DNA from: Salipaludibacillus daqingensis
GTDB lineage: Bacteria; Bacillota; Bacilli; Bacillales; Salisediminibacteriaceae
Assembly (NCBI RefSeq): GCF_029891575.1
Contig: NZ_JARZHF010000001.1
Coordinates: 1 to 64,000, forward strand
Length of the DNA: 64,000 nucleotides
Reading direction: 5' to 3'
Part shown: positions 30,559 through 39,163 of the stretch, piece by piece
Numbering within the stretch: the stretch's first letter is position 1
Layout of the letters: each line of letters starts with the position of its first letter
The notes under the pieces: model-generated
What the model was told of the DNA's origin: nothing
The model's database searches: none
The model's input: only the letters and a program-made list of their open reading frames with translations
Position numbers and translations under genes: made by a program

Positions 30559-31788
30559 ATGAGAGCTGTTCAGTTTGATTTAACAATCCCAAAATATGTT
30601 TGGACAAAAGCGATGGGAAAAGTACACCCATCGCTTTACGTTCATGGTCCGAAAACATGTGTAGATATTAAAACTGTGCCAAAACCAACTCTACCAGCAG
30701 ATGATTGGGTGGAGATAAGCGTCACGTATGGTGGCATTTGTGGTAGTGATTTACATCTAGTTTCACTGAGAGACAGTCCTGCCACATCCCCTTTTGTTTC
30801 GTTTCCATTTACGATTGGCCATGAAATGGTTGGTACTGTGACGAAAATCGGCCCAGGAGTTCGTCGAGATCTTTTTGTTGGAGATCGGGTTGTCATTGAT
30901 CCAATTTTATCCTGTGAAACGAGGGCAATCACTTCCCCTTGTCATTCTTGTGCTGATGGTAACTTTAACCTTTGTCATCATATGACCTCTGGCTCTCTTT
31001 CCCCTGGATTATTAACTGGGGCTTGCAAAGACACTGGAGGAAGTTGGGGGGAATACCTTGTAGCACATGAAAGCCAGGTAATCGTTCTACCTGACACAGT
31101 TGATGATAAAAACGGCGTCCTTGTTGAACCATTTACTTGTGCACTGCACACTGTTTTGCAAAACAAACCAAAACGAACGGACACCGTATTTGTTATTGGT
31201 GCAGGAGTAATCGGTATTTGTTTAGTGGCAGCTATAAAGGCTCTCCATTTAAAATGTAAGATCGTTGTGTTAGTGAAGTATCCATTTCAAGCAGAGTTAG
31301 CCATAACATATGGAGCGGACGACGTGGTTTATTTAACTAAAAACGAGGATTACGTTTATGATGCAGTAAAACTTCTCAAGGCTAAAGCGCTGAAACCAAT
31401 TATAGGTGAGGCAGTCGTTGACGGAGGTGCCGACATTGTTTTTGAATGTGTCGGCTCAAAGAAAAGCTTGCAAGATAGCCTTCGTTTTGCCCGTAAAGGT
31501 GGCACGGTTGCGTTATTAGGTTTAGCTAATGTAATCGATCAACTGGATTTAACAATGGTATGGTTGAACGAATTAATCATTAAAGGAAGTTTCGCCTATG
31601 GTTCAGATAACTATCTCGGTGAAACGAAGCGAACGATGCAAATAGCAGTCGATCTCCTTTCTGAAAGACAGATCGACCTCTCTCCACTTATCACACATAC
31701 TTTTCCATTAGTCCGATACAGAGAAGCTATCGCCATAGCCTCAAACAAAACGAAAGATCATTCCATAAAAGTAGTTTTAACACCTTAG
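30559..31788 (+). CDS. Zinc-dependent medium-chain alcohol dehydrogenase
   Basis: A 409-residue MDR enzyme. Catalytic zinc: Cys in GGICGSDLH (about residue 58) and GHEMVG (about 90). A structural-zinc-like cluster CHSCADGNFNLCHH (about 131-144) follows, then the Rossmann motif VFVIGAGVIGICLV (about 213). It has an unusual N-terminal extension (VQFDLTIPKYVWTKAMGKVH) of some 30 residues and a long zinc-lobe insert. It likely oxidises or reduces a polyol with NAD(P). Probably co-transcribed with the aldolase-family gene. Confidence 0.9.
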   Translation: MRAVQFDLTIPKYVWTKAMGKVHPSLYVHGPKTCVDIKTVPKPTLPADDWVEISVTYGGICGSDLHLVSLRDSPATSPFVSFPFTIGHEMVGTVTKIGPGVRRDLFVGDRVVIDPILSCETRAITSPCHSCADGNFNLCHHMTSGSLSPGLLTGACKDTGGSWGEYLVAHESQVIVLPDTVDDKNGVLVEPFTCALHTVLQNKPKRTDTVFVIGAGVIGICLVAAIKALHLKCKIVVLVKYPFQAELAITYGADDVVYLTKNEDYVYDAVKLLKAKALKPIIGEAVVDGGADIVFECVGSKKSLQDSLRFARKGGTVALLGLANVIDQLDLTMVWLNELIIKGSFAYGSDNYLGETKRTMQIAVDLLSERQIDLSPLITHTFPLVRYREAIAIASNKTKDHSIKVVLTP

Positions 31789-32092
31789 CACCAACAAACT
31801 ACTCGGTTTACGGTTAGCTGCATAGGGAAGCATTCCTTTTGAGGAGTCTTCCCAGTCGCTCCGTCGCATAATCGATACATCCTCAAGATAGCAGCAATAC
31901 ATAAGAACTATTAATATTGAAATTAATGATAAAAAATTGAATATCATCGACCTTCATTCTAATAAACCATTACTTATATACTATTTTCCTATTTACTTCT
32001 AAAGATACTTTTACTATTATAATGTTAGAAAACTTGACAACCCATTCGATCTAATTGGTTTTCTAAATATATGAAACTTGGGGGCTATATGA
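31789..32092. other. Gap with an isolated hairpin
   Basis: GGGAAG..CTTCCC (31826-31854) forms a hairpin without a T-tract; GGAGTCTTCCC inside it resembles the end of the 2054-2162 element and may be a remnant. Downstream, a TATAAT near 32019 and TTGACA near 32034 could belong to chemoreceptor promoters but are not correctly spaced with a partner. Confidence 0.35.
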
Positions 32093-33562
32093 ATGAATGC
32101 AGTTGAAGAGCTAAAATTAAATGATTTACGGAAGAAAAATTTACTTATTTTAATCGTATTTCCTATTTCACTTTTAATGGGGCTTGCGTTAAGTTTTGCT
32201 CAAGGTGATATGGGTAAAGGATTATTTTATGGTGTAGAACTTACATTTATCTTGTTATTATTTTTCTTCCTGAAATTTATATTGAAAAAAGAATTTATTA
32301 TTCCTTATGCTTTAGTTACGAGTATATATCTCTTTACCATCCTATCTATTTATCTATTCGGTGGTGGTTTACCAACCACTTTTATCCTTTTCTTTCTTCT
32401 ATTTATTTCAACAGTGCATTTGAATCGAACTATATTTGGAATTGGGTTCATTTTAGGAGGGGGAGGGCTCTTCTTAAATACTTACTTCTCAACGATCGAC
32501 GATACTATCCTACAAGCAAATTTTGCATCTACGGTAGTTGTCTATTTACTCTCAGGGCTCCTTGCTAATGTGATAATCTATCTTAATTCAAAACAATCAA
32601 ACCATATTGAAAAAATGCTTCATGAAAGTGAAAGAGATACGCTACGAAAAGAAGGGGAACGACAAGACCTTGAAAATAGCGTCAGTAGTATTACTGAACA
32701 AATCTCTGATGTAACAAAACGTGTACAGGAAAATATTTATTCTCAGTCAGAGATTTCTAGCGCAATTTCTGAAGTTGCTACAGGAAGCACAGTACAAAGT
32801 GAAAAGATTGTAGGCATTTCAGAACGGTCTCATGATACCCTGCAACAAATGCTCCATATGCTAGACAATACAAAAGTGTTAAAATATGAATTCGAAAAAG
32901 CAACTTCTATCTCTGAATCTGGAAATGATTTATCTCAAAACCTAACGAATGATATGTATGAGTTCCAAAATCATATTCGTGATTTAAGTGATGCTTTCAA
33001 GTCTTTAACGGAAAAAATCAATGAAACAAACTCGTTCTCTCAAGACATCATTAACGTAAGTGAGCAAACGAATTTATTAGCATTAAATGCCTCCATCGAA
33101 GCAGCAAGAGCCGGTGAAGCAGGAAAAGGATTTGCCGTGGTCGCTGACGAAATTCGAAAACTAGCAGAAACAACGAATAACACAGCAGAAAAAATTACGA
33201 GCAATTTACAGGACGTTAATCAAACAAACAAATCTGCAGTGGAAAAAATGAATCAAAACAACATCATGGTAGAAGAGAATTTAGGTAAAACAGACGAAGT
33301 GAACCAATCATTTCAGAATTTGACAACTTCTCTCCAAAATATTTATGAGCGTTTTTCAAACTTCGAACGTCAAGCTGAATCAGTAAAAGAACATTCTACG
33401 GAAGTGGAATCATCAACAAGTGATTTAGCCGCTATTATTGAAGAGGCTTCCGCAAGCTTAGAAGAAGTAAGTGCTTCTATCGAGAACTTAAATAAACAAA
33501 ATCAACAAATTGGGGATACGTTGAAAGAAACGGAAACGGTTGCAAAGAACTTGATATCTTAA
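32093..33562 (+). CDS. Methyl-accepting chemotaxis protein with polytopic N-terminus
   Basis: A 489-residue chemoreceptor. About six membrane helices fill residues 15-175 with almost no extracellular loop, so sensing should occur in or near the membrane. There is no HAMP domain I can recognise. The cytoplasmic signalling domain contains the highly conserved hairpin tip [20 protein letters not shown] with [18 protein letters not shown] (about 322-358) that contacts CheA and CheW. Methylation helices flank it. Rich Gln/Asn/Glu, as usual. Ligand unknown. Confidence 0.93.
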   Translation: MNAVEELKLNDLRKKNLLILIVFPISLLMGLALSFAQGDMGKGLFYGVELTFILLLFFFLKFILKKEFIIPYALVTSIYLFTILSIYLFGGGLPTTFILFFLLFISTVHLNRTIFGIGFILGGGGLFLNTYFSTIDDTILQANFASTVVVYLLSGLLANVIIYLNSKQSNHIEKMLHESERDTLRKEGERQDLENSVSSITEQISDVTKRVQENIYSQSEISSAISEVATGSTVQSEKIVGISERSHDTLQQMLHMLDNTKVLKYEFEKATSISESGNDLSQNLTNDMYEFQNHIRDLSDAFKSLTEKINETNSFSQDIINVSEQTNLLALNASIEAARAGEAGKGFAVVADEIRKLAETTNNTAEKITSNLQDVNQTNKSAVEKMNQNNIMVEENLGKTDEVNQSFQNLTTSLQNIYERFSNFERQAESVKEHSTEVESSTSDLAAIIEEASASLEEVSASIENLNKQNQQIGDTLKETETVAKNLIS

Positions 33563-33565
33563 TAA

Positions 33566-33602
33566 GAAAAACCCTTATTGATTAGCATCAGTAAGGGTCT
33601 TC
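33566..33602. terminator. Terminator between convergent genes
   Basis: ACCCTTATTGAT-TAGC-ATCAGTAAGGGT hairpin (one mismatch). On the minus strand TTTTTCTTATT follows it, on the plus strand CTTCTT. Serves the chemoreceptor and the RsbR-like gene. Confidence 0.75.
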
Positions 33603-33610
33603 TTAAAACG

Positions 33611-34471
33611 TTAATTCTGAATACATACACCATAGTCCATTAGCGCTTGTCTTAAGTTACTCACAATTTTGAATGACGACAAGTCAATCCCTAACGAAAC
33701 AATTGTCTGAGCCATTTCTGGACGTAGACCGCTAAGGACTGGCGTCACTCCTAATATTTTCAACGTCTTCATCAAATCGGAAAGTCTACTTGCTACATAT
33801 GTATCGATAACCGATACTCCTGAAAGATCAATAAATATCAACGTCAGTTTATAAGCAATGACTTCATTGATCGTCGTATCCATTAACACCATAGACCGTT
33901 CTTCATCTAAATGACCGATAAGGGGCAATACTCCAATCCCACTAGAAATTGGCACAATTGGTGCTGACATCTCTTTAATAAAATCATTGGTCTCTTTGAT
34001 CTTTTTCTCATGGTGTTGTATAAATGCAACGGAAAAAGAATAAGTTGCTTTATCAATGATTTCATTTAGCATGAGCGATGCTTTAAAAATGGTGTCATTG
34101 GTTATTTTTTTGTCTTTTGTCCAATTTTCTATGAAACTCCACAAAACCTCACGATAATACTTCGTCATCGGCATAATATTAGCTAAGGTTCCACCTTTAG
34201 ATATGGCATGAACGCCTAATTTATTAGCCCACTCATCAATCGATTGTTTTGGCTCTAAATGTATAAACAAATTTGATGCCATGTCAACGAATTCAAGTCT
34301 AATTGCAAATAACTCCTCATCAGTCACAAGAGCATGTGAATTTTCAGCCATGTTCTCGCTTGAATGAGAAATCAATTGATTGACAATAGACTCTCTTTGT
34401 CTTGAGATTGCTTCCCCAATTTCAGCTAGTTCCTCCACAACTTTTATATCTTTTATATAATATTTAATCAT
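33611..34471 (-). CDS. RsbR-type stressosome protein (STAS domain)
   Basis: A 286-residue RsbR paralogue. The N-terminal half (about residues 1-150) is a non-heme globin-like sensor region typical of RsbR proteins. The C-terminal half is a STAS domain: VPISSGIGVLPLIGHLDEERS, LIFIDLSGVSVIDTYVASRLSDLM and PVLSGLRPEMAQTIVSLGIDL. The Thr residues at the switch positions (near AMDTTINE and VIDTYVA) match phosphorylatable sites of RsbRA. Such proteins form the stressosome with RsbS and regulate sigma-B through RsbT. No rsbS or rsbT is adjacent. GGAGGTGG precedes the ATG at 34471. Confidence 0.88.
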   Translation of the reverse strand: MIKYYIKDIKVVEELAEIGEAISRQRESIVNQLISHSSENMAENSHALVTDEELFAIRLEFVDMASNLFIHLEPKQSIDEWANKLGVHAISKGGTLANIMPMTKYYREVLWSFIENWTKDKKITNDTIFKASLMLNEIIDKATYSFSVAFIQHHEKKIKETNDFIKEMSAPIVPISSGIGVLPLIGHLDEERSMVLMDTTINEVIAYKLTLIFIDLSGVSVIDTYVASRLSDLMKTLKILGVTPVLSGLRPEMAQTIVSLGIDLSSFKIVSNLRQALMDYGVCIQN

Positions 34472-34595
34472 GTCTGTTCCACCTCCTCGCATCTATACAA
34501 GCAACAACAATGTATCTCGTTTAAAATAGATTACTCCATTATAGTATATAATACATAACTACATATTCGTAAGCTTCTCCATAAAACATACTAGC

Positions 34596-34860
34596 TTAAA
34601 CTATTTTACTTATGATGATTCTTTTTTTCAACATGTAAATAGTCATAATGCCACAATCTAGTACAAACTTAGGTAATTCCAAGTTTCCTTTCGTAATGTA
34701 TTTTAAAATACTTATACACATGAATTTGATAATGATCGATAACGGCATCGCACTGACTATGATAGTTCTTATTAGACCTTGCGAGTGATAGAGAAATTGT
34801 TGAAGAGCCAACGCTAAAGCAACAAAGGCATAAATCGCACATGCGTTAAATCCCCCAAAA
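34596..34860 (-). pseudogene. Possible remnant of a membrane protein gene
   Basis: A hydrophobic frame runs from a TAG near 34890 through TYTWLFGGFNACAIYAFVAL, LIRTIIVSAMPLSIIIKFMC and GIMTIYMLKKRIIISKIV to a stop at 34596. It has three likely membrane helices, but no ATG at the start (first in-frame option is a TTG at 34811) and no ribosome site. The frame upstream of the TAG also stays open for about 48 codons. This looks like a decayed gene or a chance hydrophobic frame. The surrounding gap 34472-35326 holds no other gene I can support. Confidence 0.3.
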
Positions 34861-35326
34861 AGCCAAGTATACGTTACACCTCCACCCCCCTTCTATTCTC
34901 CGTCTCCTAATGGCGGTGTTGAAAATATGCAATGTGTTCCGATACACCATAAAAGAAAAGACCTACTCCACTCCAATGCCTGCTGCAAACTACATCGAAA
35001 ACTATCTAGGATTTCATCCACATCAAAATGGAATGATTCCGTTAATAAATTAATTAATTCATATAAATAATATTTTTAAATAAGTTTGACAAGCCTTTTT
35101 AATAGTCATTCGGTATTGATTTACTGAACTAAAGTTAATCTGTCGTTTTCTCCCTATTTGCACGTTATAAACATTGTTAAAAAATTGTCACCAAATATTA
35201 GTACCTGGTGATTAAACGCTATTGAATCCCCATATTAATCTTGGTAAGATGAACATAATTCAATGAATTAATCGAAAGTTTAAACTTCTTTTGACACTCA
35301 TTGAAAAAAGGAAAAGGGTGAGTTAA

Positions 35327-36289
35327 TTGAAGCTACCAGAACTTAAGATTGCACACATGAAGCCGAAGTTGCCAATCATTCAGGGGGGAATGGGCGTCCG
35401 AATTTCGCTTAGTAATTTAGCTTCGGCCGTATCCAATGCAGGGGGAATCGGAATCATTTCCGGTACTGGCATTCCAATTGACGAAATGAAATCACATATT
35501 AGAAAAGCACGAGAGAAAACGAAAGGTGCAGGGTATATTGGCGTAAATGTCCTTTATGCCATGTCAGACTTCGCCGATACAATCAAAGCAGCCATGGAAG
35601 AGAAAGTTGATTTCATCATTTCTGGCGCTGGAATATCTAGGGACATGTATAATTGGGGAAAATCGTATGATGTTCCAGTTATTTCGATTGTATCATCCGC
35701 TAAATTAGCGAAAATGTCACAACGTTTAGGTGCTGCTGCTGTTGTTGTTGAAGGAACGGAAGCTGGTGGACATATCGGAACGGACCGACCATTGTTTGAT
35801 ATATTACCTGAGGTTGTGGAAGCAGTAGACATTCCTGTTATAGCTGCTGGAGGGATCGTTGACGGAAAAGATGTACGAAGAGCAATTGAAGCTGGTGCAT
35901 CTGGTGTTCAAATGGGCACACGCTTTGTGGCAAGTGAAGAATGCGATGCTCCGTTATCATTTAAAGAGAAATATTTAAATGCAAGAGAAACAGTTCTTAT
36001 TAAATCCGTTGTCGGTTTAGAAGGTCGTGCTGTCGCAAATAACTTTACAGATCGAATTAGCAATGATCAAAAAATTAAAATAGATAAATGCGTGTCTTGT
36101 TTAAAAAAATGTTCGCATCGTTTTTGTATTTTAGATTCATTACTCACTTCTGCTGGAGGAGACGCTGAAGAGGGGTTGGTGTTTAGTGGTTCAAGAGTTG
36201 GAGATATTCACGATATTCTACCCGTAAAACGAATTCTAGAAAATATAAAAAAAGAATTTTACGAAGTAGAAACCTTCGTGAAAGGTTGA
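35327..36289 (+). CDS. Nitronate monooxygenase-like FMN enzyme
   Basis: A TIM-barrel flavoprotein of 320 residues from the nitronate monooxygenase/FabK group. FMN-binding features: PIIQGGMGVRISLSNLASAV at the start, VVVEGTEAGGHIG near residue 145 (the His is catalytic in nitronate monooxygenases), IPVIAAGGIVDG near 170 and GASGVQMGTRFVASEEC near 190. A C-terminal Cys group CVSCLKKCSHRFC near 247-259 sets it apart from plain FabK. The start is TTG with GGGTGAG upstream. True substrate unknown; enoyl-ACP reduction is an alternative. Confidence 0.85.
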   Translation: MKLPELKIAHMKPKLPIIQGGMGVRISLSNLASAVSNAGGIGIISGTGIPIDEMKSHIRKAREKTKGAGYIGVNVLYAMSDFADTIKAAMEEKVDFIISGAGISRDMYNWGKSYDVPVISIVSSAKLAKMSQRLGAAAVVVEGTEAGGHIGTDRPLFDILPEVVEAVDIPVIAAGGIVDGKDVRRAIEAGASGVQMGTRFVASEECDAPLSFKEKYLNARETVLIKSVVGLEGRAVANNFTDRISNDQKIKIDKCVSCLKKCSHRFCILDSLLTSAGGDAEEGLVFSGSRVGDIHDILPVKRILENIKKEFYEVETFVKG

Positions 36290-36520
36290 TATAACAGGAT
36301 TATCAAGGTAATCTAAAAAGGTATATCAAAATTTATTAAAAAAAATTTAATAAAAAGGTATCTTTATTGACTGATAGAGGCTATACTAAAGAAAGCTTAT
36401 TGACGTTCGGATATGAATGAAAGATGAAAGCTTTAACGAGTGATTTTCCTCTGGATTGATTAAATGAAGAGCTCAAGTAGTAATATAATGTGGGCAAACC
36501 CCGCACAGGAGGAATTTTTA

Positions 36521-36718
36521 ATGACACAAGGTACAGTAAAATGGTTTAACGCAGAAAAAGGTTTCGGTTTCATCGAAGTTGAAGGACAAGACGACGTTTT
36601 TGTTCACTTCTCCGCTATTCAAGGTGAAGGTTTCAAATCACTTGAAGAAGGACAAACAGTAAACTTCGACATCGAGCAAGGTCAACGTGGACCACAAGCA
36701 GCTAACGTACAGAAGTAA
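36521..36718 (+). CDS. Cold-shock protein (CspA family)
   Basis: A 65-residue RNA/DNA-binding cold-shock domain protein. RNP1 is KGFGFIEV and RNP2 is VFVHFSAI, both intact. It should act as a nucleic-acid chaperone and antiterminator in the cytoplasm. ATG at 36521 has AGGAGG 8 bases upstream; the open frame upstream of it is not homologous to anything and is probably leader RNA, as cold-shock genes often have long 5' leaders. The closest B. subtilis proteins are CspB, CspC and CspD. Confidence 0.96.
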   Translation: MTQGTVKWFNAEKGFGFIEVEGQDDVFVHFSAIQGEGFKSLEEGQTVNFDIEQGQRGPQAANVQK

Positions 36719-36725
36719 TAAATTT

Positions 36726-36754
36726 AAGGCCCTTATCCAAGGGCCTTTTTTATT
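36726..36754 (+). terminator. Intrinsic terminator after csp
   Basis: AAGGCCCTT-ATCC-AAGGGCCTT followed by TTTTATTTG, five bases after the stop. Confidence 0.9.
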
Positions 36755-36829
36755 TGTATTTTTACCCTTTACCTTTTCATGGCGCCAATACTTTCTTGTT
36801 AGCTAATTATCTTTGTTTCACTTAGTAAC

Positions 36830-37771
36830 TCATTGTTCAGATTTTCTTTCTTCACTCCATCTTAACGTTGCAGAAATTCCTTCTTCTAAAGAAGTAGCTG
36901 GAACCTCCCCTACCTCTCTTTGATATTTCATTCCACTAAGCAGAACAGGTTCTTTAGTTAAATACATCATCTCCACCATTTCTTTCATCGAGGGGTTGAA
37001 AAGTCCAAGAAAACGAATCATTGATTTTCCAATTGATCGAACCGGTTTTTTGTAACCATTTACATTGCGAATAATAGTCACAATTTCTGCACCTGTCTTT
37101 CGTTCTCCGCTAGGAATATTCCAATTTTGATTATAATATTTTTCACTAGAAGCAAGTGTTACCATTGCTTTTGCCCCATCATTTGTAAATAAGAACTCTC
37201 GACGTTTATCCATAGGCCCGACAAATATTGTGCCCTTCTGATCAACTACATTTCTTAAAGTTGCAGCAAGAATTGTGTTATCCGCATTCGGACCATAAAA
37301 GTCAGGCAGGTGAACGATCAAGTAAGGTATTCCGCTCTCTTTTATCTTCGTTTCCATTTCCAACCTAATTTTCCCTTTCTTCGTATTAGGTTTTTTCTCC
37401 ACGTCTTCTGTGACCACTCTTGCTTGTTTTCCGTAGGCATAAATATTATCAACAAGAGCAATTTTTGCTTGTTGCTGTTTTGCAACTGAAATGATCACCT
37501 TCATACATGCAACATGCTTTTCGCTCCATTCTTCATAAGGAAAACTGATCGCATGAAAAATAACGTCTACCCCCTTTGCTGCTAATGACACTTCTTCATG
37601 GTTCAGAGCATCTCCAGAAAAAATCGTGACCTTATCTTGGTCAGAAAATAAGGTCGCTAACTTATTTTTTCTACGAGCGAAAGCTACTACATTAACCTCT
37701 TTTGACACTAGCTCTAGAGCTAAAGCATAACCTATTCCTCCAGAAGCACCTATTACTAAAGCATTTTTCAT
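36830..37771 (-). CDS. NAD(P)-dependent epimerase/reductase (extended SDR)
   Basis: A 313-residue Rossmann-fold enzyme. The cofactor motif is ALVIGASGGIGYALA at the N-terminus, followed by AFARRKNKLATL (Arg residues suggest NADPH). It has VDVIFHAISFPYEEW, VDNIYAYGKQ with the active-site Tyr, and PYLIVHLPDFYGPNA. It resembles NAD-dependent epimerase/dehydratase and flavonol-reductase-like proteins. The ATG at 37771 is chosen because GGAGGA abuts the ATG at 37777. A TetR-type palindrome sits immediately upstream of the ribosome site, and the tetR gene lies upstream in the same direction. Substrate unknown. Confidence 0.85.
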   Translation of the reverse strand: MKNALVIGASGGIGYALALELVSKEVNVVAFARRKNKLATLFSDQDKVTIFSGDALNHEEVSLAAKGVDVIFHAISFPYEEWSEKHVACMKVIISVAKQQQAKIALVDNIYAYGKQARVVTEDVEKKPNTKKGKIRLEMETKIKESGIPYLIVHLPDFYGPNADNTILAATLRNVVDQKGTIFVGPMDKRREFLFTNDGAKAMVTLASSEKYYNQNWNIPSGERKTGAEIVTIIRNVNGYKKPVRSIGKSMIRFLGLFNPSMKEMVEMMYLTKEPVLLSGMKYQREVGEVPATSLEEGISATLRWSEERKSEQ

Positions 37772-37784
37772 TACCATTCCTCCT

Positions 37785-37801
37785 TTTGACCATTGGTCAA
37801 A
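37785..37801. promoter_or_regulatory. TetR operator upstream of the reductase gene
   Basis: TTTGACCATTGGTCAAA: perfect 8-bp arms around one central base. It shares the core TTGACCA-N-TGGTCAA with the site at 38448-38462. It is 14 bases upstream of the ATG, so bound repressor could block initiation or elongation. Confidence 0.8.
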
Positions 37802-37852
37802 TACTGTTTAAAAAATCACTGGTATAAACCAGTAATGAAAATTTGTTTTCAC

Positions 37853-38431
37853 TCATGAATCGATCAAGGCTTTCATTGTGAACAATACATGTGTTTTAGC
37901 TGCTCCTTCGGCTTCTTTAAAACTATTTACATAACCTCGATAATGAGATACAAAACCGAGCAAAGAAATGAAAGCCGACCAAATTATTTTAACTGCAATG
38001 GGTTGACTAACCATTTGTTGAATTGCATTTGCAAATTTATGATAACTTAGCGATGCCGACTGCTGAGATAAACTATCTACTTCTGCATGTCGAATCATAA
38101 ACATAATTTCGAATTGATTTTGATGATTTAATCCAAATGAAATAAAACGAAGAAACAGATTATACAACTTTTCATTATCATCCATATCATCACAATTAAC
38201 AATATCATCTATTTCTTGATTTAGTTCAGTAAAATCCTTCTCTACGATCGCATAAAACAATTCTGCTTTGTTTTTAAAATGGTAATAAATAGCTCCGTGG
38301 CTACATCCTAGTTTTTTTGCTATATTTCGCATGGAAACTTGACGATAATCATTCCTGACAAATTGCTCTCGCGCTTCTTGAATAATCCCGCCTCTCGTTA
38401 ATTCTTGAGAGGTACCTTTTTTTGTTTTCAT
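37853..38431 (-). CDS. TetR family transcriptional regulator
   Basis: A 192-residue regulator. N-terminal helix-turn-helix: GGIIQEAREQFVRNDYRQVSMRNIAKKLGCSHGAIYYHFKNKAELF, the classic TetR DNA-binding domain (residues about 10-58). The C-terminal two thirds is a helical ligand-binding domain of unknown specificity. GGAGGAA lies 4 bases before the ATG at 38431; an upstream TTG at 38443 is less likely. Palindromes before this gene and before the downstream reductase gene suggest it represses itself and that gene. Confidence 0.92.
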   Translation of the reverse strand: MKTKKGTSQELTRGGIIQEAREQFVRNDYRQVSMRNIAKKLGCSHGAIYYHFKNKAELFYAIVEKDFTELNQEIDDIVNCDDMDDNEKLYNLFLRFISFGLNHQNQFEIMFMIRHAEVDSLSQQSASLSYHKFANAIQQMVSQPIAVKIIWSAFISLLGFVSHYRGYVNSFKEAEGAAKTHVLFTMKALIDS

Positions 38432-38447
38432 CGATTCCTCCAATCAT

Positions 38448-38462
38448 TTGACCACTGGTCAA
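38448..38462. promoter_or_regulatory. TetR operator upstream of tetR gene
   Basis: TTGACCA-C-TGGTCAA, a perfect 7-bp-arm palindrome 17 bases upstream of the tetR ATG. The same core precedes the reductase gene, pointing to autoregulation and control of the neighbour. Confidence 0.8.
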
Positions 38463-38613
38463 TTTAATTATAGGTTCCCTTTTAAAATTTTGCAAGAAGT
38501 TTCACAAAAATTTTACATTATTTCGGACTCGATTTTCAAGAGGATTTAATCTCTCTCCACATTATAGCCAGATTATTTATCAGCTAATATTCATTTTATT
38601 ATTTGCCAATCAG

Positions 38614-38644
38614 TACATATTCCTTTTCTTTTTTAACCATAATA
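38614..38644 (+). promoter_or_regulatory. Putative sigma-G promoter for the SASP-like gene
   Basis: TACATATT, 16 bases, CATAATA. The -10 matches the forespore sigma-G consensus CATWMTA fully; the -35 matches TGHATRMT at 6 of 8 positions. About 90 bases before the ATG of the Asn-rich gene. It supports forespore expression but is a pattern match only. Confidence 0.45.
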
Positions 38645-38732
38645 CGTAGTGAGGGGAATGTTGATTTGCTTATCTGAGTAAATCAGCTTTTTCTCAGCGA
38701 CTTATTTAACAAACCATGTGGAGGTGAATAAC

Positions 38733-38921
38733 ATGAGCAACCAAGACAGAAGAAATAACCGTAACGCTCGCAATAACAACAATAACAACAACAATGATTT
38801 GGATGTTAACAACGTTAACACTGAATTTTCTGAGGAAAATGACGCGCAGAACTTTAATAACAGAAATAACCGCAATAACAGAAACAACAACAATAACAAC
38901 AACAATAATAACAACAACTAA
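38733..38921 (+). CDS. Asn-rich protein, probable gamma-type small acid-soluble spore protein
   Basis: A 62-residue protein dominated by Asn and Arg repeats (NNNNNNNN, RNNRNNRNN). The middle segment VNTEFSEENDAQNFNNRNN aligns in layout with the repeat of gamma-type SASP, whose SspE repeats read GTEFASETDAQQVRQQNQ. Those proteins are amino-acid stores in the spore core, degraded by GPR protease at T-E-F sites. GGAGGTG is 7 bases before ATG, and a sigma-G-like promoter and a terminator frame the gene. Only one TEF repeat is present and Gln is largely replaced by Asn. Assignment is likely but unproven. Confidence 0.6.
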   Translation: MSNQDRRNNRNARNNNNNNNNDLDVNNVNTEFSEENDAQNFNNRNNRNNRNNNNNNNNNNNN

Positions 38922-38929
38922 ACATGGTT

Positions 38930-38981
38930 GGCTGTCTCAAAGGAAGGAAACAACTCCTTCATTGGGACAGCCCTCTTTATT
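38930..38981 (+). terminator. Intrinsic terminator after the SASP-like gene
   Basis: GGCTGTC..AAGGA pairs with TCCTT..GACAGCC (38930-38972), followed by CTCTTTATTTT. Confidence 0.8.
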
Positions 38982-39163
38982 TTAAGCTCTTTTATTAAAA
39001 GTTTAAATTGTAAAATATCCCATCATTCAAAACGAACTTTTTCATATCAATCCTATTCATAAGAAAATCGATCGAAAAGCCATTATAGTTAATATATTTG
39101 AGAATAGATGTAAAGTAAGCTACGATGAGATTATTCACGATCATCGTTAAAGGAGGTTTTCCG

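Noticed and set aside
36464-36520. In-frame upstream extension of the cold-shock protein
   Set aside because: The extra 19 residues have no homology, while the ATG at 36521 has an ideal ribosome site and gives the exact family length.
38718-38921. AAC/AAT-rich stretch considered as a microsatellite or CRISPR-like array
   Set aside because: Irregular codon-phased Asn/Arg repeats within a gene that has a ribosome site, stop and terminator; no spacer structure.
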